Shown here: positions 56,362 through 64,000 of the stretch, piece by piece
How positions within the stretch are numbered: the first letter of the stretch is position 1
Layout of the letters: each line of letters starts with the position of its first letter
Assembly: GCA_027382625.1 (NCBI GenBank)
Contig: JAJKFJ010021845.1
Coordinates: 62,001-126,000 of the forward strand
Reading direction: 5' to 3'
From: Tetmemena sp. SeJ-2015
Lineage: Eukaryota > Ciliophora > Spirotrichea > Sporadotrichida > Oxytrichidae
DNA: 64,000 nucleotides
Position numbers and translations under genes: made by a program
The notes under the pieces: model-generated
Told to the model about the DNA's origin: nothing
Seen by the model: only the letters and a program-made list of their open reading frames with translations
Database searches by the model: none

Positions 56362-57940
56362 TTACTTGGAGATCGTCCAGTAGGTGACCGAGTCGGTCGC
56401 CCCACCGGCATAGAAGCCCTGCACATTGGCGCAGCCCGTCCTGGCGCGCCTGCTGGAACATCAGAACGAAGGCCGAGCTGTCGCGGACCTTGCGCTGCAG
56501 GTCCTCATACATGGCCTTGCGCTTCTCGGTGTCCTTCTCGACCACGGCGGCATCGGTCGCGCCGCCGCACCCGGTCCACGCGTCCGCACAGATAGCCGGT
56601 CGCGCCCGCCTCGTCGCTGTTGTCGGGGTTCGAGGCGAAGGTCGAGGCGTTGGTATGGGGATCGGGATAGTCCGGGCCCCAGGTTTGCAGCGTGATGTCA
56701 TGCTTGCGGCCGCGATAGGTTTCCAGACCCTGCTTGCCGTCGCCCACATCCATTTTCAGGTTGATGCCGATCTGGGCAAAGGTGTTCTGGATCGAGGTGG
56801 CGATGTCCAGCCGTTCCTGGTTGTTGCGGACGGTGAAGTTGATCTCGACGGGCAGGTCAGGCCCGATTCCGCCATCAGCGCCTTGGCCTTCTCGATGTCC
56901 AGGCTATAGGGGTTCTCGTCCAGCGCGCCCAGAAAGCCCTGAGGCAGGAAGTTCTGGTGCACCACCCACATGCCCTTCAGGATGCTGTCGGTCATGCCCT
57001 TGTAATCGATGGCGTAACGCATGGCTTCCTGAACCTTCGGGTTCGCCAGCACCTCGTTCTTCTGGTTCAGCGCCAGATAGTAGATTTGGCCGCCCACGTC
57101 GCCCTGGATCTTCACATCGGCATTGCCCGACAGACCCTCGATACGGTGGGTCAGCTCGCGCGCGATGTCGATATCGCCCTTTTCAAGCTGCAAACGCTGG
57201 GTCGCGGCTTCGGGGATATGGCGCATGAAGACGTTCTTGATCTTGGCATCGCCGCGCCAGTAACCGGCCCGCGCCTCGAGCAGATAGCCTTCGTTCGGCT
57301 TGAAGGATTTCAGGACATAGGCGCCCGTCCCCGCCGAATTTGTGTGCAACCATGCGTTGCCCATGTCGCCGTCGACCTCGTTGGCCATGACGGTCGCCTT
57401 GTCCACCACCGAAGCGATCCCCGAGGTGAGGCAGTTATACAGGAACGTCGGCGCATAGGCCTTGTCGGTTTTCATCGTGACGGTATCGCCCTCGGCGGTC
57501 ACCATCTGGTCCACGTTTTCCGCCGACCAGCCGAACTGGTTCAGGATGAACGCAGGCGATTTGTTCAGCTTGACCACGCGCTTCAGCGAGTCGGCCGCGA
57601 CCTGCGCCGTCAGCGGGTTGCCGCTGCTGAAGGTGATTTCCCGACTTGATCTTGAAAGTATAGGTCACGCCGTCATCGGCCACCGACCAGCTTTCGGCCA
57701 GGCCCGGCACCAGCTCGCCCGGCTTGGTCGGGTCCAGCTCGATCAGCGTGTCATAGACGTTGTTGTTCAGGTCGACGCCCGAGAATTCAAAGGCCTCCGC
57801 CGGGTCGATCGAGACGATATCGTCGATCGCATCGGCCACGACCAGCGTGTCGGCCGGCGTCTCGGCCATCAGCGCCTGGGCGCAGTGCCCGCAAGCAAGA
57901 CCGCAACGCAGCGGCGCGGCCAAGCCGTGTTTCAGAACAT
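56362..57940 (-). CDS. dppA: Dipeptide ABC transporter substrate-binding protein DppA, frameshifted
   Basis: An ATG at 57940 starts a signal peptide broken by two indels (KHGLAAPLR, VLLAGTA). The mature part begins AETPADTLVVADAIDDIVSI and continues FEFSGVDLNNNVYDTLIELD, GELVPGLAESWSVADDGVTY, the SBP_bac_5 motif. VKLNKSPAFILNQFGWSAEN, AYAPTFLYNCLTSGIASVVD, GTGAYVLKSFKPNEGYLLEA, PEAATQRLQLEKGDIDIARE and RYAIDYKGMTDSILKGMWVV follow. The C-terminus (QTWGPDYPDPHTNASTFASN) is clear, then shifts again. Length about 525 residues, normal for this family. It captures peptides in the periplasm. Confidence 0.92.
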
Positions 57941-58046
57941 GTCGGAACTCCCAGTGGTTTGCCCGGCCTTTCCCTTCGACCGGTTCCTTGACCATTTGGA
58001 CAAGTCGCGCGGGTGGGAGTCAAGGGCCTCTCCGCGTCCCGACCCT

Positions 58047-59631
58047 TCAGGGCGCCTCGCGCTGCGGCTCGGCCTGCGGGGCAAGCCGCCAGAAGGCGTC
58101 GCCCGCAAGGGTTTGCCAGGGTCCGGCCCCTTCGTCCGGCCAGGTGATGCGCACCTCGGCCTTCTCTGCCGCCGATCCCGAAATGCTGCCAGCCCAGATG
58201 CCCGCCGCCATGGCCGCCGCCGACGGTCACTTCATGTGTCTGCAAAGGCAGGTCCTTGGCGCGGATTTCGATGATCGCACCGATTGCATCGCGGTTGCCC
58301 TGCGGCTGCGTCAGGCGCAGCGACAGGAAATGGCCCATGCCCGCACCGCCCGTATTGCGCCAGACCTGCGTCGGCGCGTTGCGGTTGACCGAGATCAGGT
58401 CGGGCAGGCCATCGGCATTCAGATCGACCGCCGCACCGCCGCGACCCTCTGCCATGCTGGCGACGCCCGCAAGACCCGCCGCTTCGAGAAACGTGCCATC
58501 TTCGCGCTGCAACAGCATGTTATTCGGGTCTTTTTCTGCAAAGTCCGGCATTTCCCAGACGTTGCCCTTGGCGATGTAAAGATCGGCGCGCCCGTCCTTG
58601 TTGACATCGGAAAATTCCGCGTGCCACGCGGTCGAGGGCCGCTTGTCATCGCCGATGAAGGGCCGGTGCGCCGTGACGCCGCGCTTGAAGGCCTGATCGG
58701 TGAATTGCGGCTTGCCGGTCGCAGGATCGGCCAGGACCTGCAACTTGTTGTCGGCCATCGAGGTCAGGAAGTAATCGGGATAGCCGTCGCCGGTCACATC
58801 GGTCTGCGCGATGCCCATGCCCCAGATGCGCAGCCGCGCCCAGCCTTCCTCCGGCGTGTAAAGCGCAGGCGGCGCGCCGGGCGGGAAATGCCAAAGCTGC
58901 TCCTGCCCGCCCTTGTAATATTCGCGGTCGTTCGACATGCGCAGCGACGGCGTGCCCGAGCGGTTCCAGTCGGTGAACAGGATGGACAGGGCGCAGAAAC
59001 CGGGCTTCAGCTCGATCGGCGCGCCATAGCCGCCCGCTGGCGATGGCCGATAGAGGTGGTTGGGGGTGCAGGTGCCCCAGGGAAAGGCCTCTTGCGTGCG
59101 GTCTATATAGGTTCCGATGGCAAGGGTCGGCCAATCCGCGCCCTTTTCCCATGTGGCGGCAAAGGCGGTGGACCAGAGGTCCAGCCCGTCAAAGTTCCAG
59201 TCGGTCGCCTCGGCAAAGCGGCATTGGCCAGGCCGCGCATCACCTTGTCGGGGCCGACGCGCAGCAGGACCAGATCGGTGTTCCCGTCGCTGTCGATGTC
59301 GATCGGATAGGCCCCGCCGACCTGATCGAGGTCCAGCCCGCTTTCGACGGGGGCGAATTTCAGCGCGCCGCCGATGGCGCTGTCATTGCGGAACAACTGG
59401 CCCTTGGCGGTGCCGCCCGAAAGGTAAAGCTCGGGCTTCAGGTCGCCGTTGCAGTCGAAGGCGGCAGCGCCACCGCCGACCATGAAGGTCCATTCGCCGG
59501 TGAAGCTGTGGGTCAGGCCCGAACTTGCGGTTTCGTCGGCATAAGGCCGGGCACCGGCCGGGTCTGCGCGTCTCGCCTTGCGGCGGGCAGCAGAAGCGCG
59601 GCAGGATGGCGGAAAGATCATGCGCTTTCAT
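58047..59631 (-). CDS. CRTAC1/ASPIC-UnbV-type FG-GAP repeat protein, frameshifted
   Basis: Start at ATG 59631 (MKAHDLSAILPRF), a probable signal peptide. FG-GAP/VCBS repeats with calcium-binding D-x-D/N-x-DG loops follow: FDCNGDLKPELYLSGG, DIDSDGNTDLVLLRVG, DVTGDGYPDYFLTSMA, DVNKDGRADLYIAKGN and DLNADGLPDLISVNRN. The C-terminal part has VWRNTGGAGMGHFLSLRL and VTVGGGHGG...WQHFGIGG, the ASPIC/UnbV motif of CRTAC1 proteins. The start codon lies inside the stop of the haloperoxidase gene (ATGA). The protein is predicted to be exported; it may bind or stabilise the coupled enzyme. Confidence 0.82.
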
Positions 59632-60919
59632 TGCCTCCGATCCTCAACGGACAGGTTGCCGATGCAGTGGCCCTGTTCCAGCCCGCGTTCGATGGCGGCG
59701 CGGAAATGGATACCGCCATAGAGGCGGGACAAGGCGGCCTCTTCGGCTGCGGCGTCGAAATTGGCGAAATGGCGGGCGGCCATGCCCTCATCCTCGTGTG
59801 CGGCGTCGTCAAAGGCGCGGTCGGAGCCGAACATCTCGTTCATCACCGCCGCCGCCGCGCCGGATTGGGTGGAATGGCCCGACGGGTATTCGGGGAAGGG
59901 CGGGGTGATCAGCAGCGTCTCCCATTTCGGGTCGATCACGCGGCGGATATAGGTGAAGGGGCGGAGCAGGTCGTATTCGTATTTGGTCTGCCAGCAGCCG
60001 ATGAAGGCATCGGCCAGCGTGATCCCCAGCCGCGCCATCACCGCCGCCCAGCGGGTTGCGGGCGCGGCTTCCAGGTCCAGCTCGGTCATGGCGATGGAAA
60101 TCCAATGGCCCGGAGGGTCGAGGACAGCATCGGGTCATCCGACCAGAAGGCGGCGATGGCGCGCTGTTCCTTGTCAGGGTATTGACCGTGTCATAGACCT
60201 CTTTCGCCTCTTTGTAGAAATCCGAGGCGGGGTCTTCGGAATAGGCGGGCGGCGGGCAGGGGCAACTGTTGCCTCGGGCATGGCGAAGGGCCGCACATTG
60301 CCCCAAAAGGCAGAAGCGGCTTCTGCTGCACCGCGACGGTGCTGGTCGGCACCCAATGCGCGGGGCCGGGCGTCAGCTCCCATGTTTCGGGGAAGCCCAG
60401 GTTTTCCACCACAGCGCCCCGGTCCGCGCCCGACCAAGCGCTGACATGCAGCACCACTGCTTCGGCGAAAGCGCGGCTGCGGCGCAGCACATCGGGCGCG
60501 ACGCCGGTTTCCACCTGTCGGGTCAGCGCCTTTTCCATCGCCTGCATGAGGGTAGCGGTGGGCCGGTGTTCGCGAAGAACTGCTTCCCGCCAAGGCCAGC
60601 GCGCGTTCAGAGCACCGCTCTCATGGCGCGCCGCTCTCGCGTTCGGGCAGGGGAAGAAGCTCGTTCAACTGGCCTGCCAGCGTCCCCGCGCCCGGGCCGC
60701 CGCGCAGCACCTCATGCGCGATGACGCCGGTATAGGGAAAGGCCGGCTGGCCACGGGCGGCGAATAGGTTGGCGTGTGGCGCACCAGTTCCAGCATCAGC
60801 CGATACCATTGCCGCATCACCTGCGCGCGTGCATCCCCTGCCGCCTGCCCTCGCAAGGGCATCGCCATCGCGGCCAAGGCGGCCAGTCCCACGCCAAAGC
60901 CCCTGCGGCTGATCATCAT
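59628..60919 (-). CDS. Tat-exported vanadium haloperoxidase/PAP2-superfamily enzyme, frameshifted
   Basis: Start MMISRRGFGVGLAALAAMAM has the twin-arginine SRRGF motif. The active-site triad of the vanadium haloperoxidase/acid phosphatase superfamily is complete and in order: K-x6-RP in TKYEYDLLRPFTYI, PSGH in FPEYPSGHSTQSG, and SR-x5-H in LSRLYGGIHFRAAIERG. This sort of protein binds vanadate to oxidise halides or acts as a phosphatase; sequence alone does not separate the two. Indels lie near 60740, 60610, 60290 and 60120. The stop overlaps the CRTAC1 start. About 430 residues, within the range for bacterial haloperoxidase-like proteins. Confidence 0.82.
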
Positions 60920-61084
60920 TCCTGTTCCCCCGCCGTCCCCGCGCCGGGCGATCAAAGCACGGCTCCCCCCTGTCGGGCAAGCCGCCGCAAAGCCGCCTCT
61001 TTGGCTGCCGGCAGCCCCACTTGCCCCCGCAGCGGCCCCGTCCGCGGCGCGGCGCGCGGCAGACCCCATGTCGCCCAGCCGGCG

Positions 61085-61677
61085 TCAGAAACTCAGCCGG
61101 ATCGCATTGTCCTTCAGCTCGGTCACCAGCCGGAGACCCTGTTCGGCCAGCGCGCCTGGCACCAGCGCGAAATGCACCTGGCCTGCCGCGATCTCGGGCG
61201 GGGCATGGCGTTTCGGTCAGCACTTCCCACAGCGCGGGGTCGATCTTCATCCGCGCCGCCTCGGCCCGGATCTGCCAGCCGGCCTCGCCGCGCTCGACCC
61301 GCACCTGCCGGGCCAGGCCAGCGCCGTTTCCACGCATTGCAGCAGCAGGAAGACCAGCTTCACCTCGGGGCGCGGCAATTCGGGCGGGCTCAGCCAGTCC
61401 ACCTGGATCCGTCCGCCGCGCAGCATGTCGGACAGGATCGACACCACCTCGCCCCGCGCGATCCGCGCATCCTGCCCCCCGCCCGAAGGCCACGCGGAAA
61501 AAGCGGATGCGCGCATTGGCGCTGGCGACGCTTTCGGCGATCAGGGCCATTTCCGGGCTTGCCGCGCCCGCTCATCATCAAAAGCTCGACCCCGTTGCCG
61601 ATCGCCCCGATCGGGCTGATCAGGTCATGGCAGATTCGCGAGCCGATCAGCGCGGCGAGATCGGGTTTTTCGGACAT
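61085..61677 (-). CDS. chpT: Histidine phosphotransferase ChpT, frameshifted
   Basis: Start MSEKPDLAALIGSRICHDLI with the phospho-accepting His17 in ICHDLISPIGAIGNGVELL. The frame changes near 61570; EMALIAESVASANARIRFFR, VAFG, then VSILSDMLRGGRIQVDWLSP and VKLVFLLLQCVETALAW follow. The end, after more indels, reads KDNAIRLSF-like and stops at 61085-61087. ChpT receives phosphate from CckA and passes it to CtrA and CpdR. It is thus a likely partner in control of the CtrA boxes found upstream of flp genes in this window. Divergent to a DUF3553 gene. Confidence 0.87.
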
Positions 61678-61704
61678 GATTGAAACCTCAAGGATGGCGT
61701 CACC

Positions 61705-61878
61705 GTGAACTCATTTCTCGAACCCGGCATGTTCGTCCGCCATCCTCAGCGCCCCGATTGGGGGATCGGTCAGGTCCAGTCGGTGATCGACGGGCGCTGC
61801 ACGGCGAATTTCGAACATGTGGGCAAGCAGGTCATCGACTTGCGGCAGGTCACACTTTTGCCGTATTTCCCGCCGTGA
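61705..61878 (+). CDS. DUF3553 small protein
   Basis: A GTG at 61705 with AAGGA ten bases before it opens a 57-residue protein: MNSFLEPGMFVRHPQRPDWG, IGQVQSVIDGRCTANFEHVG and KQVIDLRQVTLLPYFPP. The WGxGQVQS and VNFEHxGK-like pattern is DUF3553, a CarD-like small beta domain common beside chpT in Rhodobacterales. Function is unknown; a nucleic-acid-linked role is suggested only by the fold. No other gene is supported between it and olsB. Confidence 0.82.
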   Translation: MNSFLEPGMFVRHPQRPDWGIGQVQSVIDGRCTANFEHVGKQVIDLRQVTLLPYFPP

Positions 61879-62024
61879 CACGCATAGTGGGCAATCCTTT
61901 GCGCTTTGCAACCACAGATGGCAGCGCGCCTGCAACGCCCGCCCATGCTCTGCCGTTGCAATGGCCGCCCCGCGACTTTAAGTCGAAGACGCGCCACCGG
62001 ACCGGACCCATGCCTTAGGCCCCC

Positions 62025-62824
62025 ATGACCCAAGCCCCCATGACCCAAGCCGATGACACCAGTTACCGTCTGCGCCTCGCGACCGAGGCCGCCGATCTTG
62101 AGGGCGCGCAGCGCCTGCGCTACCGCGTCTTCGTGCAGGAGCTGGGCGCCGAGGGCCCGCTCGTCGACCATGACGCCCGGCTGGAACGCGACGAATACGA
62201 CCCCTATTTCGACCACCTGATCCTCGTCGACACCCGCATCGACCCCGCCACCGCGACCATGTCGTCGGCGCCTACCGCCTGCTCACGTCCGAGAAGATGC
62301 GCGCGCTGGGCCGGTTCTATTCCGCCTCGGAATATGACCTTGCCCCCCTCATCGCCTCGAACCGCCGCCTGCTGGAACTGGGCCGCACCTGCGTGCATCC
62401 CGACCATCGCGGCGGCGCTTCGATGTTCCTTCTCTGGAACGGCCTGGCCGAATATGTGCTCGAGCGCGGGGTCGAGGTCCTGTTCGGCGCCGCCTCCTTC
62501 CACGGCACCGATGTGCAGGCGCTGGCCGAGCCGCTCAGCTACCTCTACCACCACCACCTCTCGCCGCCCGATGCCCGCGTCCGCGCCCTGCCGCCGGGCC
62601 GGGCCGAGATGAACCTGCTGCCGCAAGATCGCCTCTCGCGCCCCGCCGCCATGGCCGCCATGCCCGCGCTGATCAAGGCCTATCTCCGCCTCGGCGGCTC
62701 GGTCGGCGACGGCGCCTATATCGACCGCGCCTTCAACACCACCGATGTCTGCCTGGTGATGGACACCGGCCGCATGTCGGCCCGCCACCGCGATTTCTAC
62801 ACCCGCAAGAAGGCCCCGGCTTGA
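62025..62824 (+). CDS. olsB: L-ornithine N(alpha)-acyltransferase, one frameshift
   Basis: GNAT-like acyltransferase that makes lyso-ornithine lipid from 3-hydroxyacyl-ACP and ornithine. Start MTQAPMTQADDTSYRLRLAT, then LEGAQRLRYRVFVQELGAEG and DEYDPYFDHLILVD. An indel near 62260 moves the frame; YSASEYDLAPLIASNRRLLE, LGRTCVHPDHRGGASMFLLW, YVLERGVEVLFGAASFHGTD and LIKAYLRLGGSVGDGAYIDR follow. These match OlsB of Rhodobacter and rhizobia. The stop overlaps the olsA start (TTGA). Confidence 0.92.
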
Positions 62825-63625
62825 ACGACTGGTCTTCCGCGCCGCCGCCGCATCCGCGCATCGGCCCCCTGGGCTGGGCCCGCGCGCTGGCCCGTGGCCT
62901 GCCCATGGCGCTTGTCACCTTCGGCGGCCTCGCGCTTCTCCTCGCCCTGCGTCTGGTCGAGGCGCCGCTTCACGGCCCCGCCCGCCCCTGGACGCCGCAT
63001 ATCACCCAAGCCGTCTGCCGCCTGAACCTCCGCCTCCTCGGCCTCAGCCGCACCACCACCGGCACCCCCATGACCGCCCGCGGCGCCGTCGTCGCCAACC
63101 ATGCCTCCTGGCTGGATATTTTCGTCCTGAACGCCGGCCAGCGCATCTATTTCGTGGCGAAGGCCGAGGTCGCGGGCTGGCCTTCATCGCTTGCTCGCCC
63201 GCGCCACCGGCACCGTCTTCATCCCCGGAACGCCGCCGAGGCGCGCGACCAGCAACGCCTGTTCGAAACCCGGCTTCTCTCCGGCCACCAATTGCTGTTC
63301 TTCCCCGAGGGCACCTCGACCGACAGCCTCCGCGTCCTGCCCTTCAAGCCCACGCTCTTCCAGGCCTTCTTCGCCCGCGACCTGTACGCGAATTGCAGAT
63401 CCAGCCGGTAACGGTCCGCTACATCGCGCCTCCGGGCACGGACCCGCGCTTCTACGGCTGGTGGGCGAGATGGACTTCGCCCCACCTGCTGCTGACGCTG
63501 GCGGCCCGGCGGCAGGGCCGCGTCGAGGTGATCTACCACCCCCGGTCCCGGTGGACGCTTTTGCCTCCCGCAAGGAACTGGCGGCGCATTGCGAGCGGGT
63601 AGTAAGGGCGTCGCATGGGGGGTAG
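62821..63625 (+). CDS. olsA: Lyso-ornithine lipid O-acyltransferase (PlsC family), frameshifted
   Basis: A TTG at 62821 starts MNDWSSAPPPHPRIGPLGWA and a membrane anchor (MALVTFGGLALLLALRLVEA). The PlsC motif HxxxxD is in VVANHASWLDIFVLNAGQ, and the second motif in LLFFPEGTSTDSLRVLPFK. Indels near 63180 and 63395 shift the frame; the end reads VTVRYIAPPGTDPRFYGWW and ELAAHCERVVRASHGG at TAG 63623-63625. The enzyme adds the second acyl chain to complete ornithine lipid in the inner membrane. The two genes form a coupled pair. Confidence 0.9.
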
Positions 63626-63640
63626 GGGGGCTATCGGCCC

Positions 63641-64000
63641 TTAGCGGACGGTCGGCGTTTCAACTTCGAGGCCAATCGTCCTTGCGTAATGTCGGCTTGA
63701 TTTGGCGCGGTTGCCGCAGACCTCCATCAGACACCATTTGCGACGGGCGTTCTTGGTCTCGTCGAGGAAGAGCCAGCCACAATCGTGGCCGGGGCAGAGC
63801 TTTACACGCTTCAGTTCGCGCGGATCGGCCAGGATCGACAGGGCGGACGCAGCCACAAGATCGCGCAGGGCCTGCCGCCGCAGCCATTGGGCGAAGGGCT
63901 GTTCCGGTGTTGGTAGCGCAAAACCCAGATCGAGGCTGCCTTGGCCCAGGATCGCCCGTCTTACCCCGGCCCGGAAGTCGTGCAGCGCCTCGAGTGTCCC
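63641..64000 (-). CDS. CGNR zinc-finger (ABATE-domain) protein, N-terminus beyond window edge
   Basis: The open frame runs to the last base. Visible parts are FAQWLRRQALRDLVAASALS, LADPRELKRVKLCPGHDCGW and LFLDETKNARRKWCLMEVCG, NRAKSSRHY. The cysteines of CPGHDCGW and WCLMEVCGNR form the CGNR zinc finger, at the C-terminus of putative stress-responsive transcription regulators. It converges with olsA. Target genes are unknown. Confidence 0.85.
   Translation of the reverse strand, partial: GTLEALHDFRAGVRRAILGQGSLDLGFALPTPEQPFAQWLRRQALRDLVAASALSILADPRELKRVKLCPGHDCGWLFLDETKNARRKWCLMEVCGNRAKSSRHYARTIGLEVETPTVR

Noticed and set aside
57760..59310. 516-codon open frame on the plus strand
   Set aside because: Antisense to dppA and the FG-GAP protein; the minus strand has the calcium-binding repeats and the SBP_bac_5 motifs.
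1..64000. CRISPR array, prophage or insertion sequence
   Set aside because: No regularly spaced short repeats, no transposase, integrase or phage structural gene was found; the only sizeable repeats are the flp duplications.

Overview
The window is high-GC DNA from an alphaproteobacterium of the order Rhodobacterales (Rhodobacter/Paracoccus-like). The inference rests on several family-level signs: a DUF2927 lipoprotein and a TelA/XpaC/SPFH cluster, DUF1127 and DUF3553 small proteins, a ChpT histidine phosphotransferase, a PraR-like XRE regulator, OlsBA ornithine-lipid enzymes, a chromosomal tad/cpa pilus locus with short Flp pilins, and CtrA-type sites (TTAA-N7-TTAA) in front of two flp genes. 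The sequence is noisy. Many otherwise well conserved housekeeping genes (gatA, rluB, tadA, mgtE, ampD) change frame one or more times, and two stretches (about 11750-12430 and 15000-15960) carry inflated homopolymers. I read these breaks as sequencing or consensus error, not gene decay, and give merged coordinates from the likely start to the likely stop.

Layout. 1-3562 (minus): XpaC, TelA, DUF2927 lipoprotein and SPFH protein. 3807-7202: rluB, tadA, panE and a metal-dependent hydrolase. 7455-12618 (plus): a ceramidase-like membrane protein, gatC-gatA, an excalibur-domain protein, ampD, the RNase P RNA, a PaaI-type thioesterase and rpmG. 12787-17453: a VIT transporter, a Bax-inhibitor-like protein, DUF1127, a LysR regulator, a quinone oxidoreductase and an XRE regulator. 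17642-26897: hisN, 8-oxoguanine deaminase, small membrane and secreted proteins, rraB, a CHAP lipoprotein, guaD, mgtE with a 5-formyl-THF cyclo-ligase, and two similar secreted proteins.

26894-40427 is a Tad (tight adherence) pilus locus on the minus strand: four flp-like pilin genes in an array that shows local duplication, then cpaB, cpaC, an OmpA lipoprotein, cpaE, cpaF, tadB, tadC, two TPR lipoproteins, the prepilin peptidase and an AAA ATPase. CtrA boxes sit upstream of two flp genes, and the CtrA-pathway phosphotransferase ChpT is encoded at 61085-61677.

40584-43154 holds a lytic transglycosylase, an acetyltransferase and the two subunits of a 3-oxoacid CoA-transferase. 43450-50695 is a putative catabolic operon: an Rbs-type sugar ABC transporter, a PfkB kinase, an RbsD-like protein, a divergent PanB-family enzyme, and a MocD-like di-iron hydroxylase with a MocE-like Rieske ferredoxin. 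A divergent AraC regulator lies beside it. This combination is the most unusual system I see. 51756-57940 is a dipeptide ABC transporter with a membrane dipeptidase. 58047-60919 is a translationally coupled pair: a Tat-exported vanadium haloperoxidase/PAP2-type enzyme and an FG-GAP (CRTAC1) protein. 61085-64000 carries chpT, DUF3553, olsB-olsA and a CGNR zinc-finger protein cut by the window end.
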